Below are positions 57,593 through 64,000 of a stretch of 64,000 nucleotides of DNA, piece by piece. The stretch's first letter is position 1; each line of letters opens with the position of its first letter. The notes beneath the pieces were generated by a model. The model was not told the DNA's origin, made no database searches, and saw nothing but the letters and a program-made list of their open reading frames with translations. The stretch is from CAVQEK01 sp964596645 (GTDB taxonomy: Bacteria > Bacteroidota > Bacteroidia > Cytophagales > Cyclobacteriaceae), in NCBI GenBank assembly GCA_964596645.1, contig CAZQVB010000004.1, positions 107,626 to 171,625 on the forward strand, read 5' to 3'. Both the position numbers and the translations under genes were made by a program.

Positions 57593-58630
57593 TTAACGCG
57601 TAAGGCGCACTATTTCCTTATTAATCCGCTTCACCAGTACCGGACCTTCATATACCAATCCGGTGTACACCTGTACCAGCGATGCGCCGGCGTCTAGCTT
57701 TTCCAGGGCGTCCTGGGCACTGTGAATGCCACCGACACCAATAATGGGAAATGGCACGGATGCGTGTTCCTTGATGTATCGTATCACTTCCGTAGAGCGC
57801 TCGCGCAGTGGCTTTCCACTGATGCCGCCCGGCCCCAGCGTTGTTTTATCCCTAGTCCCCGCAGAGAGGCCATCGCGACTAATTGTGGTATTGGTGGCGA
57901 TGACGCCGTCAATTTTGAGGTCTTGCACAATCTGTATGATGTCGTCCAGTTGGCTATTGCTGAGGTCGGGCGCAATTTTCAGAAGTATGGGTTTCTTCGT
58001 GCTTTTTAGTGTGCGTTGCTGCTGCAGTGTTTGCAAAAGCTGGGTAAGCGGCTCCTTTTCTTGCAGTGCGCGCAGGTCTGGCGTATTTGGCGAACTTACG
58101 TTCACCACAAAGTAGTCGACGTGGTCGTACAGCTCGTGGAAGCATTGCACATAATCGTCGATGGCCTGATCATTTGGGGTCGTTTTGTTTTTGCCAATAT
58201 TGCCACCTACGATTATGCGGCTTTTCCTCTTTTTCAGGTTACGCACAGCGGCGCTCATGCCTGCGTTGTTAAAGCCCATACGATTGAGCAAGGCGGCATC
58301 GGCTGGCAGGCGAAACAGGCGAGGCTGTTCATTGCCCGGCTGTGCCCTTGGCGTGACGGTGCCTACCTCTACAAAGCCAAAGCCCAGGTTGGCGAGTTCG
58401 TCTACCAATGCGGCCTCCTTATCGAAGCCGGCGGCCAGACCGACCGGATTGCTAAAATGCAACCCAAACAGCCTGCGCTCCAATGCGGTATGTTTGGTCA
58501 GAAAAAGCGATCGAAGCAAAGCCGGTACACCCGGCAGCTTGCACACACGACGAAGCAAACGGGTGGTGCGGTGATGCACTACTTCCGGGTCTTGCCTAAA
58601 GAGCAGCGGTTTGAAAAATGATTTGTACAA
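57593..58630 (-). CDS. pyrD: dihydroorotate dehydrogenase (quinone), class 2
   Basis: 345 residues. N-terminal helices (FKPLLFRQDPEVVHH) form the quinone tunnel; GLAAGFDKEA, VGTVTPRAQPGNEQPRLFRL, NRMGFNNAG and FVVNVSSPNTP follow, the last with the catalytic Ser of class 2 enzymes. FMN binds at GVGGIHSAQDA and YTGLVYEGP. Membrane-associated; feeds electrons from dihydroorotate to quinone. The start is TTG at 58630: an in-frame stop lies four codons upstream and the next residues match the family start. Confidence 0.96.
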   Translation of the reverse strand: MYKSFFKPLLFRQDPEVVHHRTTRLLRRVCKLPGVPALLRSLFLTKHTALERRLFGLHFSNPVGLAAGFDKEAALVDELANLGFGFVEVGTVTPRAQPGNEQPRLFRLPADAALLNRMGFNNAGMSAAVRNLKKRKSRIIVGGNIGKNKTTPNDQAIDDYVQCFHELYDHVDYFVVNVSSPNTPDLRALQEKEPLTQLLQTLQQQRTLKSTKKPILLKIAPDLSNSQLDDIIQIVQDLKIDGVIATNTTISRDGLSAGTRDKTTLGPGGISGKPLRERSTEVIRYIKEHASVPFPIIGVGGIHSAQDALEKLDAGASLVQVYTGLVYEGPVLVKRINKEIVRLTR

Positions 58631-58655
58631 AAGTGCGTGTCGTTAAATAAAAAAA

Positions 58656-59243
58656 TCAGCCTAGCCTGCGCCTGATTATATTTTCTACAAATTTAATGAG
58701 TCCCTTCGGGTTGTAGGTACGCCAGTTGTCAATTTCCAGCTCCCCGCCAAAATTAAAATACCCGTCTACATTGTACTTTTTCCATTCCTCTAATACAAAA
58801 TCGCGAAAGCCGATGGCTGTAAGCCAGCCCTCTCCTTCTGTTTCTTCATACCACTCCTCGTAGTAAGAATCGTCGGAGCCGTGGAAGTTGAACACATTTT
58901 CGCCGATGAGTATAAATTTCTCAATGCCCTCCTGCTGCAGAGGCTCTATCACATTTCTTTTCAGATGCATGATGTCGTTGTACAGGGCATCATTCCACTC
59001 GCCGAGCAGCTCTATGATGCTGCAGCGCAGGTCGTAGTCGGTATACAGTATTTTTATGTACAGCGTCTCCGACCCCATAAAATCCCACCAGGGGTCTATG
59101 TAGTGGTTGTATATGGTTTCTGAATACAAGTCGAAATTGTACTCTTTACCATAGAAAGGCGACCGTTCGTCGTTGGCTGCATCGTAGTATTTCAGCCAGC
59201 TGGAGTAAGGCTCTATGTTGTGCAAGGCGTAGGAAATTATCAA
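58656..59243 (-). CDS. conserved protein of unknown function, acidic
   Basis: 195 residues, soluble, very rich in Tyr, Trp, Asp and Glu, for example YNHYIDPWWDFMG (about 46-58) and YYEEWYEETEGEGW (about 126-139). No signal peptide, membrane helix or family motif is recognised. The frame begins at TTG (59243) directly after the TAA of the cytochrome b5-like gene, with no later ATG before residue 55, so translation is probably coupled to that gene. It precedes pyrD by 25 bases. Confidence 0.75.
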   Translation of the reverse strand: MIISYALHNIEPYSSWLKYYDAANDERSPFYGKEYNFDLYSETIYNHYIDPWWDFMGSETLYIKILYTDYDLRCSIIELLGEWNDALYNDIMHLKRNVIEPLQQEGIEKFILIGENVFNFHGSDDSYYEEWYEETEGEGWLTAIGFRDFVLEEWKKYNVDGYFNFGGELEIDNWRTYNPKGLIKFVENIIRRRLG

Positions 59244-59525
59244 TTATTCATCCAAAACTCCGACCGCCTCAAAACGTTCGAACACACTTGCAGAATGTGG
59301 TGCATCCATCAGTTCGTCGGTGAGGTCCTGACCGGCCCAGTGCTGGTAGTGCAAGCCGTTTTTCCAAAGTCGGGAGTGGCTCACATCGTAGATGATGCCG
59401 CGATAGGCGCACCAAATTTGAGGTTTGTCCTGGCCATTGCGCAGGGCAAGCTGGGCGCGGCTGTAGCGCTTTAAATCTTCGTACATGCTTCTGTCAATTG
59501 CTGCAAAGATGGCATATAGCAACAT
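59244..59525 (-). CDS. small cytochrome b5-like heme/steroid-binding domain protein
   Basis: 93 residues, one cytochrome b5-like domain: YSRAQLALRNGQDKPQIWCA, YRGIIYDVSHSRLWKNG and HYQHWAGQDLTDEL. The second His ligand region (DAPHSASVFERF) is present; the first heme His of true cytochrome b5 is in YDVSHS only loosely, so heme versus steroid-like binding is undecided. ATG at 59486 would give a shorter form that begins near the domain. First gene of a leftward run ending at pyrF. Confidence 0.75.
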   Translation of the reverse strand: MLLYAIFAAIDRSMYEDLKRYSRAQLALRNGQDKPQIWCAYRGIIYDVSHSRLWKNGLHYQHWAGQDLTDELMDAPHSASVFERFEAVGVLDE

Positions 59526-59795
59526 TTTATCAGCAATACTATTTGAAAGAACAGCCGTAAGTGTCGTTGTGCCTCAGATCAAGGTATGGAAGTAGACGGG
59601 CTTCTGCTGTATGGTCTGTAGCATCAGTTCTTCCCCATCAATCAGGCTGAACGTGCTCGGGCGTTTTGTCTGAAATTGTTGTTAAAATGAGTTCAACGGA
59701 TAACCTTGTCTATACAGAAAGCCTGCTGCCTTGTGGCGAAAGCACAGCTTCGATCTTTTACTGCATTTTTCGATCAGCACCTATTTTGGGGAGGA

Positions 59796-60269
59796 TTAGC
59801 GCTCGATAGTCTTATCGCGTTTTGTAATATTTCCACCGAATGTTCTGTAGCAAGCCAGGCAACAAAGGGTGAATACAACGTGCGCCACAATGAGCTGCCG
59901 GTAGAAATGCTTATAGTCTATTGGTGGTGGATTGGGATGAACCTTAAAGGTTGTTTTCCAACCCAATACGCCAAGAGCACCTGCAGCCAATCCCATCGCT
60001 AAACCTTGTACGACAGAGGGTTTTTGAGATTGCCAATTCCAGATTTTAACAAATAATGCATTAAAAGAAAGACCGACCAAGCCATGCGCCAACCAGCCTT
60101 TTGCATTATTACGTGCTACATTATGATGAGAGGGATCCTGCTCATTCTCGATCAATGCAGTAAGCAGCTTAGGTTCAACAAACTGCTTATGCTGCCGACG
60201 TGATTTCCAGTAACTATACATTGTCATGACTGCGGTAGAGATCATGCTGCTCACAAGAAGTCGGAACAT
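59796..60269 (-). CDS. hypothetical four-helix membrane protein
   Basis: 157 residues. An N-terminal helix (FRLLVSSMISTAVMTMYSY), a basic loop, a second helix (WLAHGLVGLSFNALFVKIW), a glycine-rich third helix (VQGLAMGLAAGALGVLGW) and a last one (LIVAHVVFTLCCLACY). HxxN-type polar residues lie between helices 3 and 4 (KVHPNPPPIDYKHFYRQL). I do not recognise the family. Stands alone; the 270 bases after its stop hold nothing I can call. Confidence 0.7.
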   Translation of the reverse strand: MFRLLVSSMISTAVMTMYSYWKSRRQHKQFVEPKLLTALIENEQDPSHHNVARNNAKGWLAHGLVGLSFNALFVKIWNWQSQKPSVVQGLAMGLAAGALGVLGWKTTFKVHPNPPPIDYKHFYRQLIVAHVVFTLCCLACYRTFGGNITKRDKTIER

Positions 60270-60653
60270 ATAAATAAATTTTAGATGGTGAGTACTGTAA
60301 AAGATGTGTCGATAACATTCGCTTCATGAAGTCGCTCAGATACATCTTAGGCAGCCAAAGCGGCTATAGGAAACACCAACGATCAACAAATATGCCAGCC
60401 GATTTCAGCCGTGTGATGGGTAAACCAGGTGAATATTTTTACCAATAATGCGTAGAATTGGTGTAGACACATTACTACTTCCTATACCCGATCATGTTGC
60501 CATAAGGTCATTGTTCGGGTTCCTGACCTGGCAGTGCCTGGTGATACTGGTGAAGGCCGGTCTGGTGTAGCCCCTCTTGCCGCGCGTGCATCGCGTGTGT
60601 CCAATTTAATTATCCTCTAAACTGTCCACATCCTCTATCTACATTTTGTTAGC
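60270..60653. other. intergenic, left flank of the cassette array
   Basis: About 380 bases without a plausible gene. GCTAAC at 60653-60648 (minus strand) resembles the outer box of one more attC site, but no partner GTTRRRY with a matching arm is apparent to the left. The distal end of the array is therefore probably here. Confidence 0.4.
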
Positions 60654-60687
60654 GACTTTGTAATAATTTATGAGCAAGTGCAGTACG

Positions 60688-60875
60688 CAGCGGTGCAGGG
60701 ATAGCATACAGTTTGAGGGCGTAGCTCAGGCGTGTGTCGAGGGGGAGGTTCACCCGGGGGTGGTGCGCGTACGGCAGCCGGTCACTAGGTCTACGAGCAT
60801 GCCCGGCATACGGAGCAGCAACCTAAGGCTCGGCTCTCGCTTGCTGTGCCCATTGGCTGGCTTGGTGGGATATAA
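60688..60875 (-). repeat. GC-rich gene-less cassette, copy 1
   Basis: 188 bases that match 61962-62149 without any insertion or deletion; I count 18 substitutions. On the minus strand the shared part begins TTATATCCCACC, exactly at the expected G/TT cleavage point of the preceding attC site. Only one substitution falls in the first 79 bases and 17 in the rest. No convincing gene is present. Confidence 0.85.
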
Positions 60876-60999
60876 TGTATTGTATAAGATTAGTTGCGCG
60901 TTTTAATCACTAACGTTAGCAAATAAATCACAGATAGAAAGTCCGCGATTACTTTCATAAATTGGCTAAAACAAGCAATTAATTTTATAAGATGTTAGC
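60876..60999 (-). other. attC-like site 5
   Basis: Minus strand: outer box GCTAAC (60999-60994), arm ATCTTATAAAATTAATTGC, long spacer, then arm GCAACTAATCTTATACAAT, complementary over 19 bases with four mismatches, ending at CA/TTATAT (60876/60875). The last box is degenerate (A instead of G before TT). The stop of the gene at 60985 lies inside the site. The spacer contains CTAACGTTAG, which may be a relic of a second site. Confidence 0.6.
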
Positions 61000-61560
61000 A
61001 CTTGTTTTTCTGTTTAATACTTTAATTACAAGTGATAGTAAGACTACTATCAATGCAATAAAAAATATACTTGTTGAAATGCTTTTTATAACTGAAAATA
61101 CATTAGTTGTATAAACTGTAGTCTCTTTCAACTCTGGATAGTTTTTAAGCATTGTGATAATTCCTATATTTTCCAAATAATCTGCAATTCCGGAAATTAT
61201 CGGTATTAGGCAGAGATAGCTATATGGGGAATTTAATTTGTTTAATTTTTTCAAGAAATACCCCAAAAGCAAACAGTAAGAAAGTCCAAATAGAAGAGGG
61301 TAAATCATATCAACAGGTATTTGATTGGTTAGATATGTCAAACGTCCATTTTCTCCAAGTGAAGTAAATAATTCACTTACATAATTTAAATCATATCCCG
61401 TGGGCATCATGTCCAATAATCTCATTCCGTTAGAGAATTCCATTGTTTTAGGAATTGAAACAGTCAGCATAAAGGCATACACGAGATTGGTCAAAATAAA
61501 AAGTCCTAAAACCTTTTTTCCTGAAATGTTCTTTTCTATGAACTTCGTTAATCGTTTCAT
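60985..61560 (-). CDS. cassette-borne hypothetical membrane protein
   Basis: 191 residues with four predicted helices (LGLFILTNLVYAFMLTVSI; MIYPLLFGLSYCLLLGYFL; CLIPIISGIADYLENIGI; IFFIALIVVLLSLVIKVL). The acidic GIADYLEN inside helix 3 could be functional. ATG at 61560 lies 18 bases after the attC box GTTAGC; a longer frame would run through the attC palindrome and is rejected. The gene is visibly AT-rich compared with housekeeping genes here. No known family. Confidence 0.75.
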   Translation of the reverse strand: MKRLTKFIEKNISGKKVLGLFILTNLVYAFMLTVSIPKTMEFSNGMRLLDMMPTGYDLNYVSELFTSLGENGRLTYLTNQIPVDMIYPLLFGLSYCLLLGYFLKKLNKLNSPYSYLCLIPIISGIADYLENIGIITMLKNYPELKETTVYTTNVFSVIKSISTSIFFIALIVVLLSLVIKVLNRKTSANIL

Positions 61561-61578
61561 CTTTTTTGTTAAATAGGT

Positions 61579-61748
61579 GCTAACGCCACTGATAGGGCGC
61601 GGGTATTGGCCTTGCTTAGGGCAGTGAATATAGCGAGTCGGATACAATTTGGCAATGTGCCGATGGGCCGGCTGGGCCGGCGAGCGGTCAGGAATGCATT
61701 GCGCGCATCAAACAGGCAGTAGTGCCTGCGCCCCTATCTTTTGTTATG
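61579..61748 (-). other. attC-like site 4
   Basis: Minus strand: CATAAC (61748-61743), AAAA, arm GATAGGGGCGC, long variable part, arm GCGCCCTATC, AGTGGC, outer box GTTAGC (61584-61579). The arms pair with a single bulge, and the spacers between arm and box differ on the two sides (4 versus 6 bases), as in attC sites. About 170 bases is long for the type. The final 55 bases match site 1 with two substitutions. Confidence 0.65.
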
Positions 61749-62149
61749 TACCGCCGTCCGTCCGGTCGCTGCTTGCACAAGAAACATCCACACCAAAGAG
61801 CCGGGCATTGGGGGAGTTCCGGTCGGCTACATGGGCGCGCTGATGGCGCAGGGTGCTGTGTGGGGCCGGGTAGCCGTGCGGGCGGATTGAATCGACCGCG
61901 CTATAGCTAGAGGCCGTCGCGCCGCCGGCAAGACTACACACTGCAGTGGCAGCTTCTCGTCCAGCGGTGCAGGGAGAGAACACAGGTTGAGGACGTAGCG
62001 CAGGCGTGAGTCGAGGGTGAAGTTCGCCCGGGGATAGTGCGCGTGCGGCTGCCGGTCACTAGGTCTATTTGCATGCCCGGCATACGGAGCAGCAACCAAA
62101 GGCTCGGCTCTCGCTTGCTGTGCCCATTGGCTGGCTTGGTGGGATATAA
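61749..62149 (-). other. GC-rich gene-less cassette, copy 2 with extension
   Basis: Segment from TTATATCCCACC (62149) to site 4. The first 188 bases (62149-61962) match copy 1 at 60688-60875; a further 210 GC-rich bases are not repeated in the window. Frames of 79 and 90 codons exist but start at non-ATG codons or are rich in Arg, Ala and Pro, and are not conserved in copy 1. I see no gene. It may carry a promoter or RNA, or be a relic. Confidence 0.6.
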
Positions 62150-62275
62150 CGTTTTGCAGCTAATAAACGTGGAGCTTTTGAAGCTATTACTTGTCCGCCC
62201 TTGACAAATTTAGCCACGAAGAACGAACCTGGCGTTTACCACTGTCCGCCCCATGTTTTCTTAGGTGCTGTTGGC
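62144..62275 (-). other. attC-like site 3
   Basis: Minus strand: GCCAAC (62275-62270), A, GCACCTAAG, variable part of about 90 bases with GGGGCGGACA and GGGCGGACAA, then TTAGCTGC, AAAAC, GTTATAT (62150-62144). GCACCTAA pairs with TTAGCTGC except for one base. Spacers are 1 and 5 bases, an asymmetry expected of attC. Ends are the same as in site 2. Confidence 0.65.
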
Positions 62276-62283
62276 AAACGTTT

Positions 62284-62478
62284 TTATTTTTTCACTATCA
62301 ATTTTCGTCCTTTTGTCAAGTATAAAACAGGTCCAATTATCGCAATCATAGAAATGAGTACCCACATTCCTTTAGAACCGTTGAATTCATTTGTCAGAAT
62401 CTGAATTATTGCCACAAATGTTGTGATCAGTGATCCAAAGCAGATCAAGATGAACAGGATTACAAAAAATGCTTCCAT
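62284..62478 (-). CDS. small PLDc_N-like membrane protein
   Basis: 64 residues with two helices (FFVILFILICFGSLITTFV; MWVLISMIAIIGPVLYLT) and a basic end GRKLIVKK. The second helix and its tail match the phospholipase D N-terminal (PLDc_N) membrane module, often found alone in Bacteroidota. ATG at 62478 is used; a longer frame overlaps the upstream gene. Second gene of a two-gene cassette, 17 bases after the first; its stop is 8 bases before attC site 3. Confidence 0.65.
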   Translation of the reverse strand: MEAFFVILFILICFGSLITTFVAIIQILTNEFNGSKGMWVLISMIAIIGPVLYLTKGRKLIVKK

Positions 62479-62495
62479 ATTAATTTCTCTTTTGT

Positions 62496-63020
62496 TTAAT
62501 CCATTTGTTCCACAGTCCATTCAGGTTGGTCAGCATATTTGACAACGTAAACTGTGACATCTTTATATTTCTTTTTTCCTTTAATTGACAGGTTGATTGT
62601 TGCTGAACCATAAGTTCCTCGAGAGTCCGTAGTCTTTTGAATTCCTCCTGTCGGTATAAGTCCAAATCCTTTTACGGTTCCTATTTCGTCAGTCAGTTGT
62701 TCATTGTTCTTGATGTATGCTTTGGCAACCGAATATGCGTCTGTAAATGGAATTACAGCTATCAAGATTGTCTGGATAAGAAGAATGAACGCGATCACTC
62801 CAATTCCAACTTTTTCAAGAATTGATTTCTTCTCTTTTTCTTTTTTGGTATTAATTCTGTCCGAAAGCAAACCTATTAATCCGATAAAAATTATAGCCCA
62901 TCCAATTGATTTACTTTCCCAAAAGAAGTAGAGCCCCACTAATCGACTTAGGTATCCGTATATGACGAAAATTAGTCCAACCGCTAAAAATGTCTTTGTG
63001 AATTTACTAAGGTTATTCAT
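62496..63020 (-). CDS. cassette-borne membrane protein with Coa1-like C-terminal domain
   Basis: 174 residues. Three helices (FLAVGLIFVIYGYL; IGWAIIFIGLIGLLS; GVIAFILLIQTILIAVIPF) precede an extracytoplasmic domain of about 85 residues: AKAYIKNNEQLTDEIGTVKG, then a beta-rich part with GSATINLSIKGKKKYKDVTV. This resembles Coa1/Tim21-like domains seen in many small bacterial membrane proteins; the match is weak and function unknown. ATG at 63020 lies 18 bases after the GTTGGC box of attC site 2, typical for a cassette gene. Confidence 0.7.
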   Translation of the reverse strand: MNNLSKFTKTFLAVGLIFVIYGYLSRLVGLYFFWESKSIGWAIIFIGLIGLLSDRINTKKEKEKKSILEKVGIGVIAFILLIQTILIAVIPFTDAYSVAKAYIKNNEQLTDEIGTVKGFGLIPTGGIQKTTDSRGTYGSATINLSIKGKKKYKDVTVYVVKYADQPEWTVEQMD

Positions 63021-63038
63021 TGTCTGTTTTAAATGTTT

Positions 63039-63167
63039 GCCAACGTTTTGCAGCTACCCGAAGGGCGGGATTTTACCACAAAACCTGATTTAAAAACCTA
63101 ATGTTTGATTACCCACAAAACTGTCTTTGGAACACAAAACCCCGCCTTTTGGGTAGGTGCTGTTAGC
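63039..63167 (-). other. attC-like site 2
   Basis: Minus strand: GCTAAC (63167-63162), A, GCACCTACCCAAAAGGCGGG, about 60 bases, CCCGCCCTTCGGGTAGCTGC, AAAAC, GTTGGC (63044-63039). The two 20-base arms are complementary apart from four positions, and the spacers are asymmetric (1 versus 5 bases), as attC sites need for strand choice. The stop codon of the gene at 63163 is inside the first box. Confidence 0.75.
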
Positions 63168-63936
63168 TGTGGTTTTTCTTTCCATATTCATATGTCAATT
63201 CAATTAGTAGTTCTGCTAAACTTTGAAGTCTGATTGCGCCTTCAGATAATGGTTTGTCACTAAAAGTGTCCAGGAATGCGTTAATATTTTCAAGTTTTGG
63301 CTCAAGTGTTCCAATGATGTCTGCGCGTTGCTTTTTTGTCAAGGTTTGAATTTTCTCATCTTTTTCAAAGTCGTCTGAAATAGCCAACGCCCCAAATTTC
63401 TCTAGTATTTGTCTAAGGCCTGTAGGCAAGTCAGAACAATCAATTTCTTTAGTTTCATCTGGAAAATTTAGTTGAAGTAATAACTTTATCTTTTTTAAAA
63501 CCTCAATTTCAGGTAGCATTTGTCTGTCTTGCTTCAATGTTAGTTGTAGTGAATTTCTATAAACGGTCAAACCTTCATTGAAGTCAAAGTTGAGTGATTT
63601 CAGGTCGTCCTTTAATAATTTAATGCAAAGCTGAATTTGGTCATCTTTTGAGTTGTCGGTAAATATTTTACCTATTCCACTTGCCTCTAACAAAAGTTTT
63701 TTGGCTAAGCAGATTTTGTCAGGAAAGTTAATAGAGAAAAGCAAGGAAGTTGTAAGAGGTGTTTCCAATTTAACAGTTTTTGTAAAAACCCAAATTTTAA
63801 ATCTGTTGTCTTGGTCGTCTTTGAATTTGAAAAGTCGAGTTGATTTGTCGTTCAGATTAGTGTCAAAGAGATTTACTTCCTTACTTGTCGGTCGGAATGT
63901 TTTTACCTTATTTCTTATGTCTTGCACGGTTGTCAT
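63163..63936 (-). CDS. cassette-borne hypothetical protein
   Basis: 257 residues, soluble, rich in Leu, Lys, Asp and Phe, with no membrane helix or signal peptide. A central region (ICLAKKLLLEASGIGKIF to KIKLLLQLNFPDE) and a helical end (GAIRLQSLAELLIELTYEYG) are the only marked segments. No family recognised. ATG at 63936 is 9 bases after attC site 1, and the TAA is part of the GCTAAC box of site 2, so gene and cassette limits coincide. Confidence 0.75.
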   Translation of the reverse strand: MTTVQDIRNKVKTFRPTSKEVNLFDTNLNDKSTRLFKFKDDQDNRFKIWVFTKTVKLETPLTTSLLFSINFPDKICLAKKLLLEASGIGKIFTDNSKDDQIQLCIKLLKDDLKSLNFDFNEGLTVYRNSLQLTLKQDRQMLPEIEVLKKIKLLLQLNFPDETKEIDCSDLPTGLRQILEKFGALAISDDFEKDEKIQTLTKKQRADIIGTLEPKLENINAFLDTFSDKPLSEGAIRLQSLAELLIELTYEYGKKNHS

Positions 63937-63945
63937 AAAATCACA

Positions 63946-64000
63946 GCTAACGCCCCCGATAGGGCGCGGGTATTGGCCTTGCTTAGGGCAGTGAATATAG
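63946..64000 (-). other. attC-like site 1, cut by window end
   Basis: Minus strand end of a site: arm GCGCCCTATC, GGGGGC, box GTTAGC (63951-63946), preceded by bases identical to site 4 (two substitutions in 55 bases). The other arm lies beyond base 64000. Confidence 0.65.

Larger units (their letters stand above)
60654..64000 (-). mobile_element. integron-like gene-cassette array (distal part)
   Basis: All genes run leftward. Five palindromic attC-like sites (60876-60999, 61579-61748, 62144-62275, 63039-63167, 63946 to the window end) alternate with small genes or gene-less segments. Three cassettes start their ORF 9 to 18 bases after a GTTRGC box, and two stop codons lie in or within 15 bases of the next GCTAAC box, as in integron cassettes. 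Some outer boxes equal those of the Vibrio cholerae VCR family (GGGCGTTAGC). AT-rich genes next to GC-rich gene-less cassettes show mixed origins. No integrase is in the window; by gene direction it would lie right of 64000. Without it this is at least an attC cluster. Confidence 0.7.

Noticed and set aside
60670..60906. 78-codon plus-strand frame in GC-rich cassette copy 1
   Set aside because: Copy 2 has a TGA in the same frame, and substitutions between copies show no clear third-position excess (9 of 18 by my count).
60900..60925. Palindrome CTAACGTTAG as an independent operator
   Set aside because: It sits in the spacer of attC-like site 5 and is explained better as a relic of adjoining attC boxes.
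61561..61647. N-terminal extension of the cassette membrane protein at 60985-61560
   Set aside because: It would translate the attC palindrome; the ATG at 61560 is followed at once by a typical N-terminus and helix.
61744..62099. 79- and 90-codon minus-strand frames in GC-rich cassette copy 2
   Set aside because: Composition is biased to Arg, Ala and Pro, no homologous frame persists in copy 1, and GC-rich DNA gives long frames by chance.

Overview
The window reads as a piece of a draft Bacteroidota genome, most likely a gliding or surface-active member of the Cytophagales. Three secreted giants carry type IX secretion system (T9SS) sorting tails: one type B (gliding-motility/CHU_C type) and two type A. 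A PorP/SprF-family protein is present, the clearest promoters fit the Bacteroidota TTTG / TAnnTTTG pattern, and recognisable Shine-Dalgarno sites are scarce. A 10-base run of N at 11856-11865 shows it comes from a scaffold. I see no tRNA, rRNA or CRISPR array.

Layout. 1-1457: end of aconitase and a TerB-like protein. 1478-6016: core exopolysaccharide export/polymerisation genes (Wzc-like co-polymerase, a 32-residue membrane peptide, half-length TolC-like protein, Wzy/O-antigen-ligase-like protein). 6029-18916: T9SS surface block, with a roughly 2500-residue hydrolase-PKD protein coupled to a PorP/SprF-SPOR protein, a glycosyltransferase and a second, paralogous T9SS hydrolase. 19304-32787: five-gene unit headed by a 3202-residue T9SS hydrolase/FN3/PA14 protein, then a small C-terminal-anchor protein, an acyltransferase, a GT-C-like protein and a UbiA-family prenyltransferase. 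33058-45394: glycan assembly (two pyruvyl transferases, nitroreductase-like protein, flippase, glycoside-hydrolase lipoprotein, four glycosyltransferases, initiating sugar transferase fused to a pseudo-receiver, and a stand-alone receiver). 45988-60269: mostly housekeeping (transhydrogenase, DgkA, ThiL, A-type Fe-S carrier, a frameshifted oxidoreductase lipoprotein, phosphoesterase, PyrF, LolA-like, FtsK, PyrD and small proteins).

60654-64000: a different kind of DNA. Small unknown genes all lie on the minus strand and are separated by 120-170 bp imperfect palindromes with GCYAAC at one end and GTTRGC or GTTATA at the other. Two gene-less GC-rich segments share 188 bp, and in both copies the similarity starts exactly at the G/TT recombination point. 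I read this as the distal part of an integron gene-cassette array; any integrase would lie beyond base 64000.

How the genes fit together: the sugar transferase should load the first sugar on a lipid carrier, glycosyltransferases and pyruvyl transferases build the unit, the flippase and Wzy-like protein export and polymerise it, and the Wzc-like/TolC-like pair controls length and export. The T9SS hydrolases and the lipoprotein glycosidase sit at the cell surface, where they could trim or de-esterify the same polymer. The receiver overlapping the sugar transferase suggests control by phosphorelay at the first step.
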